Origin: Endomicrobiellum devescovinae
Lineage (GTDB): Bacteria > Elusimicrobiota > Endomicrobiia > Endomicrobiales > Endomicrobiaceae
Direction: 5' to 3'
Assembly (NCBI GenBank): GCA_031255495.1
Contig: JAIRSK010000057.1
Location: 1 to 12,935, forward strand
DNA length: 12,935 nucleotides
Numbering within the stretch: the stretch's first letter is position 1; every line of letters begins with the position of its first letter. Positions 1 to 6,882 of this stretch are shown here, piece after piece. The position numbers and the translations under genes were made by a program. The notes below the pieces were generated by a model. It ran no database searches. It saw only the letters and a list, made by a program, of their open reading frames with translations, and was not told the origin of the DNA.

Positions 1-1
1 G

Positions 2-127
2 GGATCTAAATCTGTAGTAGTTCCGATGAGCGAAGATTTTAAATATGATTTGCAAGCTTTGGCAAAAGCCTGCAACAAAAACACAAAAGCGGTCTTTGTA
101 ACAAATCCTAATAATCCTATGATATAA
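2..127 (+). pseudogene. HisC-like class I/II aminotransferase fragment, broken
   Basis: The plus-strand frame beginning at base 2 reads as the large-domain part of a PLP-dependent class I/II aminotransferase. It has a VVVPMSEDFKYDL segment followed by VFVTNPNNP, which matches the HisC-type pattern (V-P-x-x-E-D-F-x-x-D ... F-x-x-N-P-N-N-P-T-G). The usual T-G after NPNNP is missing. The frame instead reads Met-Ile-stop (TAA at 125-127), well before the PLP-binding lysine and the small domain, so no working enzyme can come from this copy. The 5' part lies outside the window. The breakpoint coincides with the end of the convergent Fic gene at 117. Histidinol-phosphate aminotransferase is the best family guess, but other aminotransferases share these motifs. 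Confidence 0.7.
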
Positions 128-818
128 AATTGTAAAAAGGTTCAATTATACCTTTATTAGCCAATCTTATAGACAATATATAATCGCTCCTCAATATCGG
201 CGGGACAATGGCTATAGGATAACCTGCTTGGAGTAAAGCAAGATTCATAACCAGCCTTGCAGTTCTGCCGTTACCGTCGCTAAAAGGGTGGATAGTCGCA
301 ATTCTCTCATGAAGTTTAGCAGCATAATGAACAGGATGAAGCGACTCTTTTAGTTCTGGCATTGAACTTATGAACTCCTTCATGAGTTTTGGAACATCAC
401 TAAATTTAGAGGGTAAATAATTTGTACCTGAAATAAAAACTTGTTCAGTTCTATATTTGCCAGCTTTGCTTTCATCTAGTCTAAAATAAAATAACCTGTG
501 CAATTCAAGAATATTAAACTCGGTAATCGTATCGTTTCCTGCAAGTTTCTCAAGCAAAGTATAAGCATCACTATGCCCTAAAGCTTCGTTATGCTCCCTT
601 ATTGATTTACCGCCTACAGTAAGACCGTGCTCAATGATGACTTTTGTCTCAGACTCGGTTAAAGAATTGCCCTCAAGCGCATTACTCGTATAAGCAAAAC
701 CTATGCGATAATACTCCTGCAACTCTTTTATCAACTCTTTGCCAAAAGGGCGATATTTGTCTATCTCCGCTTTTAACTCGTCAACTTCTTGATTTCTATC
801 TTTATAAATATTGAACAT
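117..818 (-). CDS. Fic domain protein (class II, inhibitory motif N-terminal)
   Basis: Fic family protein of 233 residues from the chosen start. Fic enzymes usually transfer AMP (or another NMP or phosphate moiety) to hydroxyl side chains of target proteins. The full core motif HPFSDGNGR is present, with catalytic His, the Asp metal ligand and the phosphate-binding Asn and Arg, about 55 residues before the end. An N-terminal SNALEG matches the [S/T]xxxE[G/N] inhibitory helix, making this a self-inhibited class II protein. I start at the ATG at 816-818 because AAAGGA lies 5 bases upstream. An in-frame ATG at 905 would add 29 residues from repeat-like DNA with no good ribosome site. The protein ends abruptly at Phe-Ile-Ser; relatives usually continue with another short helix, so the C-terminus is probably clipped at the junction with the aminotransferase fragment. 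The target is unknown. Confidence 0.85.
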   Translation of the reverse strand: MFNIYKDRNQEVDELKAEIDKYRPFGKELIKELQEYYRIGFAYTSNALEGNSLTESETKVIIEHGLTVGGKSIREHNEALGHSDAYTLLEKLAGNDTITEFNILELHRLFYFRLDESKAGKYRTEQVFISGTNYLPSKFSDVPKLMKEFISSMPELKESLHPVHYAAKLHERIATIHPFSDGNGRTARLVMNLALLQAGYPIAIVPPILRSDYILSIRLANKGIIEPFYNFIS

Positions 819-877
819 CTTGTCCTTTTGAAAATTTACTTTCTTAAACATACAAATACAACAAAGTATTTTAACTT

Positions 878-925
878 GGATTCCTGATAAAGACTTCCGT
901 GGCATAACGACAAAGACAAAAAACT
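878..925. repeat. possible REP-like dispersed repeat remnant
   Basis: The stretch starting GGATTCCTGATAAAG and continuing with CTTCCGTGGCATAACGAC looks like a decayed member of the dispersed GGATTCCTG...GGAATGACG palindromes found in many bacterial genomes. It lies directly upstream of the Fic start, where it creates an artificial in-frame extension to 905. The resemblance is by eye only and one arm is degenerate. Confidence 0.3.
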
Positions 926-943
926 AGAAAGCTCACATTATTT

Positions 944-983
944 AACTTTATGCGAAGTAGCACCACAGAAGGAACATAAAGTT
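944..983. repeat. short palindromic repeat (9-bp arms)
   Basis: Perfect 9-bp inverted repeat AACTTTATG (944-952) / CATAAAGTT (975-983) with a 22-base interior. On the minus strand the interior begins TTCCTT and ends CTTCG. It resembles the larger palindrome at 1001-1100 at both ends, suggesting a short and a long member of one REP-like family. It is noncoding and lies between the Fic gene and rseP. Confidence 0.6.
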
Positions 984-1000
984 TTAAATTTAAAGAACCA

Positions 1001-1100
1001 TAGAGTTTTGAGTTTAAGCGACGCTTGCTACAACGAAGTGTACGCTGTTAGGTACACGAGTTGGAACGTAAGGAAGCATAAACTCAAAAAACAAGCTCTA
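1001..1100. repeat. long palindromic repeat abutting rseP stop
   Basis: A 100-bp imperfect palindrome starting at the base next to the rseP stop codon. Outer arms TAGAG (1001-1005) / CTCTA (1096-1100) and TTTTGAGTTTA (1006-1016) / TAAACTCAAAA (1079-1089) are perfect. The core has a nested hairpin GTGTAC / GTACAC with an 8-base loop, flanked by CAAC / GTTG. On the minus strand the structure follows the last gene of the rpsB-rseP operon, so its RNA could form a 3'-end stem. The T-run lies inside the first arm rather than after the hairpin, so it is not a classic intrinsic terminator. Confidence 0.65.
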
Positions 1101-2156
1101 TTACTTGCCAAATAGTTTGCCTATGCCTAATCTCAAAAAGTCGCTATACGTTGCAAAGATAAAAATTCCAAGAACAAAAATCAAACCAATAGTATTATAA
1201 ACTTGCACGACTTTCGTACTTATCCGTTTTCTAATTATACCTTCTATAACAAACAAAACTATCATACCGCCGTCAACCATAGGTATAGGAAATAAATTAA
1301 ACATGCCTAAAGCCACCGATATAACAGCAAGAAATTTCAAATAATCAGCCATACCAGACTTAGTAGCGTCGCCCATCAACTGCATTATGCCTATAGGTCC
1401 TGAAATGTCAGGCTTTTCAAATGAAATTAGTTTGACAAAAAGGTATTCAACTGTCATAAAAGTTTGGGAAAGAGGAGCTTTTATGCCCAAATAAACAGAC
1501 TCAAAAAACCCTGCTTTTGATTTTTCTATGAAAGGAGCTATGCCAATAACGCCTGTGCCAGTAGCAGGATTTTTATCTACAGCTAAGGTCGCATCAAAAG
1601 TATAGGTGCCTCGCTCAATTACAAAAATAGCCCGTTTATCAGCTTTATTTTTTAAATTTTCCGTCATTTCGCTCCACGTATTTACTTCTACCCCATCAAT
1701 GGATTTTATTCTGTCTCCGCTTAGAAGTCCAGCTTGAGCCGCAGGCTTATTTTTTATGACACTTCCTATTAAAGATGTTTTTGAAATAGTAGTAACACCC
1801 CATATGTTAAAGACAAAGACAAACAAAAAAACTGCCAAAATATAGTTTGAGAATGGTCCTGTAAAAGATATAAATACTTTCTTATACCATTCTAGAGACA
1901 AATACTCACCTTCTGCTCCAGTTGCTTCTTCAGGATTTTCTCCTGCCATAGAAACAAACCCACCGAACGGAATAGCTTTTATACAGTACTTAGTATTTTT
2001 GTAAGTATATTTTATTAAGTCTGGACCAAAACCAAAAGCAAAAGTTAATATTCTAACCTTGCATGCTCTCGCAGCAAGAAAATGCCCAAGCTCGTGTATA
2101 AAAACTAAAAAACCAAATCCTATAGCAACTCCAAGTATCTGGATGATTATTGTCAT
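1101..2156 (-). CDS. rseP: RIP metalloprotease RseP (site-2 protease)
   Basis: Intramembrane zinc metalloprotease of the M50/site-2 protease family, which in other bacteria cuts membrane-bound anti-sigma factors and remnant signal peptides. The zinc motif HELGH is at residues 21-25 inside the first membrane helix. A single PDZ domain spans about residues 125-190 (GLLSGDRIKSIDG). The second active-site motif NLFPIPMVDGG is at 287-297 and supplies the third zinc ligand, Asp295. A final membrane helix follows near 320-338. At 351 residues with one PDZ domain it is the short form, not the two-PDZ enterobacterial form. The ATG overlaps the dxr stop as ATGA, with AAAGGA about 9 bases upstream. It is the last gene of the operon, in the usual position after dxr/cdsA. 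Its substrate cannot be inferred here. Confidence 0.95.
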   Translation of the reverse strand: MTIIIQILGVAIGFGFLVFIHELGHFLAARACKVRILTFAFGFGPDLIKYTYKNTKYCIKAIPFGGFVSMAGENPEEATGAEGEYLSLEWYKKVFISFTGPFSNYILAVFLFVFVFNIWGVTTISKTSLIGSVIKNKPAAQAGLLSGDRIKSIDGVEVNTWSEMTENLKNKADKRAIFVIERGTYTFDATLAVDKNPATGTGVIGIAPFIEKSKAGFFESVYLGIKAPLSQTFMTVEYLFVKLISFEKPDISGPIGIMQLMGDATKSGMADYLKFLAVISVALGMFNLFPIPMVDGGMIVLFVIEGIIRKRISTKVVQVYNTIGLIFVLGIFIFATYSDFLRLGIGKLFGK

Positions 2157-3319
2157 AATTTGAATTCCTTTTCTATTAAATTACGTGCATAAACTCTTGC
2201 CCAAGAGTCTGATTCAAAAAAATTTTCTAAAAATATATTTTTTGAAATTTTATGAGCCTTCATTGTTTTATCAACTATTTTTGCAATATCTGTAAATTTT
2301 ATTTCTTTGTCTAAAAAACTCTTTACTGCAATTTCATTAGACGCATTCATAACAGTAGGTAACGAGCCTCCTTTTTCAGCCGCCAAATACGCCAACTTTA
2401 AACACGGAAACTTATTAAAATCAGGTTTATAAAATTCTAACCTACCAACTTCCACAAGATTCAAAAACTTTATATTAGATTTTAATCTCTCGGGGTAGGT
2501 CAACGCATATTGTATTGGCAGTCTCATATCAGGAGTTGCGAGCTGAGCTATAATAGAACCGTCAATATACTCTACCATAGAATGAACTATAGACTGGGGA
2601 TGTATAACTATTTCAACTTTATCTATTGGCACGCCAAAGAGTATGGAAGCTTCTATGGCTTCAAGACCTTTATTCATAAGCGTAGCGCTATCTATTGTTA
2701 TCTTTTTCCCCATTTTCCACGTAGGATGGGCTAAAGCCTGCTCTACAGTTATCTTAGAAAAATCGCCAGCATATTTATAAAAGGGACCTCCGGAAGCCGT
2801 AAGTATTATTTTTCTTATTTGACTTTTTTTCTCTCCAACGCAGCATTGGAATATCGCCGAATGTTCACTATCTACAGGAAGCACAGAAACGCCATTTTTC
2901 TCTGCAAGTTTTATTATGTAATCTCCAGCCATAACAAGAGACTCTTTATTGGCAAGAGCAACATTTTTTTTTGCTTTTATCGCTGCTATTATTGATTTCA
3001 AGCCAACAGAACCAACAATTGCAGCTAAAACCGTGTCCACTTTAGGCATAGTTGCGAGTTTTTCAAGACCACTCTGCCCACTGTAAACATTAGTTTTTAT
3101 TTTATTTGAAATGCACCATTTTTTCAGTTCTATGGCATCCAAATCATTTGCAATAGACACTGCTGAAGGATTAAATTTTTTAATCTGGGCTTTCAAAACT
3201 TTTAAATTAGAACCAACGGCAAGCGCCTCAACATAAACTTCTTCTTTCATTTTTGACGCTAAATCAATTGCTTGCTTGCCGATAGAACCTGATGAACCTA
3301 AAATTGCTATTCTTTTCAT
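2153..3319 (-). CDS. dxr: 1-deoxy-D-xylulose 5-phosphate reductoisomerase
   Basis: Converts 1-deoxy-D-xylulose 5-phosphate to 2-C-methyl-D-erythritol 4-phosphate with NADPH, the committed step of the MEP isoprenoid pathway and the fosmidomycin target. The 388 residues are full family length. The NADPH-binding GSSGSIG is at 8-14 and ANKESLVMAG at 123-132. The metal ligands Asp150 and Glu152 sit in LPVDSEHSA, and Glu220 closes the MNKGLE segment. The flexible substrate loop (SGGPF, 176-180) and HPTWKMGKK (198-206) are intact. The start ATG overlaps the cdsA stop (ATGA) and its own stop overlaps the rseP start in the same way. No clear Shine-Dalgarno precedes it, so translation is probably coupled to cdsA. 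It provides the precursor used by uppS two genes upstream. Confidence 0.97.
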   Translation of the reverse strand: MKRIAILGSSGSIGKQAIDLASKMKEEVYVEALAVGSNLKVLKAQIKKFNPSAVSIANDLDAIELKKWCISNKIKTNVYSGQSGLEKLATMPKVDTVLAAIVGSVGLKSIIAAIKAKKNVALANKESLVMAGDYIIKLAEKNGVSVLPVDSEHSAIFQCCVGEKKSQIRKIILTASGGPFYKYAGDFSKITVEQALAHPTWKMGKKITIDSATLMNKGLEAIEASILFGVPIDKVEIVIHPQSIVHSMVEYIDGSIIAQLATPDMRLPIQYALTYPERLKSNIKFLNLVEVGRLEFYKPDFNKFPCLKLAYLAAEKGGSLPTVMNASNEIAVKSFLDKEIKFTDIAKIVDKTMKAHKISKNIFLENFFESDSWARVYARNLIEKEFKL

Positions 3320-4131
3320 TTTATAAACATTAAAACGTAATATACGGCAGGAGCCGCAAAAATATAAGAATCAAACCTATCAAAAACGCCGCCATGTCCA
3401 GGAATAATTTTACCGGAATCTTTAACATTCCCATCCCTCTTAATCAGAGATTCTGCAAGATCCGAAAACTGCCCGACAACAGATATAACCAAACCTAATA
3501 CCACAACTTCGCATAAAGTTAAAATATTACTTATAAACAAATACCTACACACAACAGCCGTAAGAACACCAAAAACAACTCCAGCTATAGCTCCTTCAAT
3601 AGTCTTTTTAGGGCTAACTTTTTTGGCTAGTTTATGTTTACCAAACATATATCCAAAAGTATAAGCCGCAGTATCCAAAACCCAAACTTCAATAAAAATA
3701 AGAAATATCAATTGCATTCCACCATTTAAATCACGGATATAAACCATATGGGCGAGAGCTAAAGGAATAAAAAAAGCCCCTAGAAAAGACGTAGCAATTC
3801 TCTCAATGCTGAGATCTGCCTTCCCTTTAAAAACTTCCACAACAAAGAAAATAAGAAGAATTAAAATTGCTGAAATTGAAGATTTGTCCATACAGCAGCA
3901 GCCACAACCGCAGCATATTTCGCAAAAGCACAGAAAAAGAAAAAATCCCGCTGCCATAATTAAAGACGCAACTGCGTGAGGTTTATACTTTTTTACTATC
4001 AGCAGATACTCATACACTGAAAGCACGGAAACAAAAAACATCATTGCGTAGAACGAAATGCCACCAAAGTATATGCACAAAAAAACTAAAGGCATACCAA
4101 TAACAGCGGTAAGTATTCTGGTACTAAGCAC
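3316..4131 (-). CDS. cdsA: phosphatidate cytidylyltransferase
   Basis: Integral membrane enzyme that makes CDP-diacylglycerol from phosphatidate and CTP, the precursor of bacterial phospholipids. It has 271 residues with many hydrophobic segments. The family signature lies at 228-254: Ser228, Lys231-Arg232, Lys237-Asp238, the PGHGG block at 244-248 and Asp251-Arg252-x-Asp254. SPKKTIEG is at 173-180. The start is GTG, directly after the uppS TAA, with a GGGGGG run 6 bases before the GTG as ribosome site. The odd part is residues 68-80, between the second hydrophobic segment and the next: eight cysteines in thirteen residues (68, 70, 73, 74, 76, 78, 79, 80). I know of no such cluster in CdsA. 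Function is otherwise certain from the signature and the operon position. Confidence 0.95.
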   Translation of the reverse strand: MLSTRILTAVIGMPLVFLCIYFGGISFYAMMFFVSVLSVYEYLLIVKKYKPHAVASLIMAAGFFLFLCFCEICCGCGCCCMDKSSISAILILLIFFVVEVFKGKADLSIERIATSFLGAFFIPLALAHMVYIRDLNGGMQLIFLIFIEVWVLDTAAYTFGYMFGKHKLAKKVSPKKTIEGAIAGVVFGVLTAVVCRYLFISNILTLCEVVVLGLVISVVGQFSDLAESLIKRDGNVKDSGKIIPGHGGVFDRFDSYIFAAPAVYYVLMFIK

Positions 4132-4809
4132 TTAAATCCCCCCAAAACGCCTATCTCTCTTTTGAAATTCAGAAATTGCATCTTCTAAATCTTTAGAAGT
4201 AAAATCAGGCCAAAGTTTATTGGTTACATAAATCTCGGAGTATGCTATTTGCCACAAAAGAAAATTTGATATTCTAAACTCTCCCGATGTACGGATAAGC
4301 AAGTCTGGATCCGGTTGACCAGCAGTGTACAAAAAAGACGACACAAGTTCTTCCGTTGGATTTTTTATACCTTGTTTTAACATTTCTTCAAAGGCTTTTA
4401 CAATTTCTTGTCTTGCTCCGTAATTTAAAGCTATATTCAACTCTAAATCCGTATTATTTTCTGTGTCTTTGCAAACAGAAAGAATCTCGGATTTCAAATC
4501 TTGCGGGAATTTTGACAAGTCTCCAAGTATTCTAAGTTTTATACCAGCATCACTTAACTCTTTCAAATCTTTCTTTATAAATCGCGAAAGCAAAGAAAAA
4601 AGTGCGTCAACTTCGGTTTTAGGTCTTTTCCAATTTTCAGTAGAAAAAGCATAAAGGGTCAAAACCTTGACTCCAAGCCTGTTGGCAGACTTAACAATCT
4701 TTTTTACGGTTTTGACCCCTTGCCTATGACCAAAAACTCTGGGTAATGACTTTTTCTTAGCCCATCTGCCATTCCCGTCCATTATAATCGCTATATGTTC
4801 GGGTATCAA
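4132..4809 (-). CDS. uppS: undecaprenyl diphosphate synthase (isoprenyl transferase)
   Basis: Cis-prenyltransferase that extends farnesyl diphosphate with isopentenyl units to undecaprenyl diphosphate, the lipid carrier for peptidoglycan and other surface polymers. Hallmarks are IIMDGNGRWAK with the catalytic Asp near the N-terminus, HRQGVK, LTLYAFSTENWKRP, ALNYGARQEI and DLLIRTSGE. The frame is open from a GTG at 4837-4839 that follows an in-frame TAA and lies 20 bases inside the ferredoxin gene without a ribosome site. I prefer the TTG at 4807-4809: AAGGAAG sits 5 bases before it, it lies just after the ferredoxin stop, and it gives the N-terminus Met-Ile-Pro-Glu-His-Ile-Ala usual for the family (225 residues, against 235 from GTG). 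The function is sure; the start is a judgement. Confidence 0.93.
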   Translation of the reverse strand: MIPEHIAIIMDGNGRWAKKKSLPRVFGHRQGVKTVKKIVKSANRLGVKVLTLYAFSTENWKRPKTEVDALFSLLSRFIKKDLKELSDAGIKLRILGDLSKFPQDLKSEILSVCKDTENNTDLELNIALNYGARQEIVKAFEEMLKQGIKNPTEELVSSFLYTAGQPDPDLLIRTSGEFRISNFLLWQIAYSEIYVTNKLWPDFTSKDLEDAISEFQKRDRRFGGI

Positions 4810-4819
4810 AAAGTCTTCC

Positions 4820-4993
4820 TTACTTTTGAGAAATTGCACTTACAGGGCAGGTAGATTCACATGCTCCGCAGCTTACGCATACGCTGGCATTTATTTCATA
4901 CTTATCGTCTTTTTGCTCAATAGCTGAAACTGGACAATTGCTCGCACATGCTCCACAACCTACACATATATTCTTATCAATTTGATAAGCCAT
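4820..4993 (-). CDS. 2[4Fe-4S] ferredoxin, small
   Basis: A 57-residue bacterial-type ferredoxin with two CxxCxxCxxxCP motifs (CVGCGACASNCP and CVSCGACESTCP), each able to bind one [4Fe-4S] cluster. It is a soluble low-potential electron carrier. The start is set by GGAGGA 7 bases before the ATG at 4991-4993. An ATG five codons upstream (5008) lies in front of this ribosome site and would put it inside the gene. It stands between frr and uppS, where most bacteria have nothing. In an operon with dxr and uppS it could donate electrons to IspG/IspH, the Fe-S enzymes of the MEP pathway, or it may serve general anaerobic metabolism. The partner is inference. Confidence 0.92.
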   Translation of the reverse strand: MAYQIDKNICVGCGACASNCPVSAIEQKDDKYEINASVCVSCGACESTCPVSAISQK

Positions 4994-5023
4994 TTTTTTA
5001 TCCTCCATTTTTTCTTTTTTGCG

Positions 5024-5584
5024 TTATATTTGCATAACTTCTTTTTCTTTCAAAGCAATGCTTTCGTCAATCTTCTTAATATAGTCGTCTGTCACTTTTT
5101 GAGCGTCACTCTCAAACTTCTTTCTGCCATCTTCGGTTATAACTTTATCTTTCTCAAGCTTCTTTATGTTCTCAACCAAAACTCTTCTTTCATTTCTTAC
5201 TGCTACTCTAAAATCTTCAGCCATTCTGCTTATGGATTTCGCTATTTCTTTTCTTCTTTCTTCGGTGAGAGGAGGAACTGATATACGTATAATTTTGCCA
5301 TCATTTACTGGTGTCATTCCTATATCAGCCTTAAGTATGGCTTTTTCTATAGCGCCAAGCTGAGACGCATCCCAAGGTCTTATTTCTATTGTTTTGGCAT
5401 CAGGAATACTGACACCTGCAAGCTGATTTATCGGCATCAAAGAACCGTAACTCTCAACTTTTATACCTTCTATCACAGCACTTGAAGCTCTGCCTGTTCT
5501 AATAGAAGCCAACTCGCTTTTTAATCTATCTATAGTTTTTTTCATAGTCTCTTCCGACTTAGAAAAAAAACTTTGAATTTGCAT
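5024..5584 (-). CDS. frr: ribosome recycling factor
   Basis: With EF-G, splits post-termination ribosomes so that subunits can be reused. The 186 residues are standard length. The N-terminal helix carries the conserved LKSELASIRTGRASSAV segment, followed by the beta domain (INQLAGVSIPDAKTIEI, then PPLTEERRKEIAK) and the long basic helices (VAVRNERR ... EDGRKKFESDAQKVTDDYI). The ATG follows the pyrH stop without a gap (TAA-ATG), with GGAGG upstream inside the last pyrH codons. Its place after pyrH is the near-universal rpsB-tsf-pyrH-frr order. Confidence 0.97.
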   Translation of the reverse strand: MQIQSFFSKSEETMKKTIDRLKSELASIRTGRASSAVIEGIKVESYGSLMPINQLAGVSIPDAKTIEIRPWDASQLGAIEKAILKADIGMTPVNDGKIIRISVPPLTEERRKEIAKSISRMAEDFRVAVRNERRVLVENIKKLEKDKVITEDGRKKFESDAQKVTDDYIKKIDESIALKEKEVMQI

Positions 5585-6283
5585 TTACTCCTCCACTCTC
5601 GTACCTATTTTCTCGCCGCTTATAACTTTTTGTAAATTGCCTTCTTTATAAAAGTCAAATACTATAATTGATATACCAGACTGCATACACAAAGAAAAAG
5701 CTTCCGCGTCCATAATTGCCAAATGTTTATCCAAAGCTTCTTGGAAAGTTAGAACACCGTATTTAACAGCATTTTTATCTTTTTTAGGATCAGCATTGTA
5801 AACACCATCTACCTGTGTAGCTTTTAACAAAATATCAGCATTTATTTCAGCAGCTCTTAATGCTGAGGCTGTGTCAGTGGTAAAGAAAGGATTTCCCGTA
5901 CCACCAGCAAAAATAACAACATATCCTTTTTCAAGACGTTTTACAGCTTTTTCTTTGTTAAATTTTTCAACAAAACCACTTACACCTCTTGCTGAAAAAA
6001 CAGTTGATTTTACGCCAGATTTTATCAAAGAATCGTTTAAAGCAAGAGAGTTCATTACAGTAGCAAGCATTCCCATCTTATCAGCTGTTACTCTTTCTAT
6101 AAACTTTCCTCCACCTCTCCAGATATTACCCGCTCCTATAACAACCGCTAGCTGAACATTTCCTTTGTCAACAACAGACTTAATCTCTCTTGTAACTTTT
6201 GAGAGACTTTTCTCGCTTATTGACGAAGAACTATCCGAAAGAGATTCTCCTGAAAGTTTCAACAGAACTCTCTTTGAGTTCAT
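5585..6283 (-). CDS. pyrH: UMP kinase
   Basis: Phosphorylates UMP to UDP with ATP in pyrimidine nucleotide synthesis; the bacterial enzyme is an amino-acid-kinase-fold hexamer. It has 232 residues. VLLKLSGESL (6-15) supplies the phosphate-binding Lys and Gly. GAGNIWRGG (50-58) is the UMP/ATP loop, the Asp of ADKMGMLAT the usual UMP contact region, and TTDTASALRAAEI with LLKATQVDGVYNADP the nucleotide-binding part. The start has GGAGAAG upstream within the tsf end and a 2-base gap to the tsf stop. Its UDP product also feeds UTP for the UDP-GlcNAc used by MurA. Confidence 0.97.
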   Translation of the reverse strand: MNSKRVLLKLSGESLSDSSSSISEKSLSKVTREIKSVVDKGNVQLAVVIGAGNIWRGGGKFIERVTADKMGMLATVMNSLALNDSLIKSGVKSTVFSARGVSGFVEKFNKEKAVKRLEKGYVVIFAGGTGNPFFTTDTASALRAAEINADILLKATQVDGVYNADPKKDKNAVKYGVLTFQEALDKHLAIMDAEAFSLCMQSGISIIVFDFYKEGNLQKVISGEKIGTRVEE

Positions 6284-6285
6284 TA

Positions 6286-6882
6286 TTATTCTTCTCCGAG
6301 TTTAAATCTTGCAAATCTCTTTATTACTATATTCTCACCTATTTTAGCTATAGCTTTTGTCACCAAATCTTTTATAGTTTCTTTACCGCTTGTGTCTCTC
6401 ATATAAATCTGGTCGTACAAACATATCTGGCTGTAAAATTTTTCAATTTTACCTTCAATGATTTTATCCCAAACTTTTTCTGGCTTTCCTTCTTCCTTAA
6501 GCTGAGCTTTGTAAATTTCTTTTTCTGCATTCAAAATACTTTCAGGTACTTGCTCGCGGGAAATATATGTGGGAGAAACAGCTGCAATTTGCATAGCTAT
6601 TTCTTTAACTAAAGCCTGAAAGTCTTCAGTTTTTGCTACAAAATCCGTTTCACAGTTTACTTCAACTAAAACCCCAAGAGTTCCGTTTCCGTGTATGTAA
6701 GAATGAACTAAACCTTGTTTTGCAGCTCTTCCTGCTTTTTTAACAGCAGAAGCCATACCTTTTTCTCTAAGCCACTGGCAAGCATTTTCCACATTATTAT
6801 TTGATTCTTTCAGAGCATTGCGGCAATCCATTATTCCCGCACCTGTCATCTCTCTGAGTTTTGTTATAAGTTCAGTTGACAT
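6286..6882 (-). CDS. tsf: translation elongation factor Ts
   Basis: Guanine nucleotide exchange factor that recycles EF-Tu-GDP. It has 198 residues, the short form common outside enterobacteria, with an N-terminal UBA-like three-helix domain (ELITKLREMTGAGIMDCRNAL) and the EF-Tu-contacting core ETDFVAKTEDF. I start at the ATG at 6880-6882, preceded by GGAAGGAGAAG, and it begins with the normal family N-terminus MSTELITKLRE. The frame is open 23 codons further up, but that part is the lysine/arginine-rich shadow of the rpsB 3' end. The gene overlaps rpsB by 11 bases, so its ribosome site lies inside the rpsB tail and translation is likely coupled. Confidence 0.96.
   Translation of the reverse strand: MSTELITKLREMTGAGIMDCRNALKESNNNVENACQWLREKGMASAVKKAGRAAKQGLVHSYIHGNGTLGVLVEVNCETDFVAKTEDFQALVKEIAMQIAAVSPTYISREQVPESILNAEKEIYKAQLKEEGKPEKVWDKIIEGKIEKFYSQICLYDQIYMRDTSGKETIKDLVTKAIAKIGENIVIKRFARFKLGEE

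Noticed and set aside
819..905. In-frame extension of the Fic gene to 905
   Set aside because: No ribosome site, sequence derives from a REP-like repeat, and the ATG at 818 has AAAGGA at good spacing.
6199..6612. 137-codon plus-strand ORF antisense to pyrH/tsf
   Set aside because: Phe/Ser/Tyr-rich translation typical of the complement of AT-rich genes; spans the junction of two certain genes.
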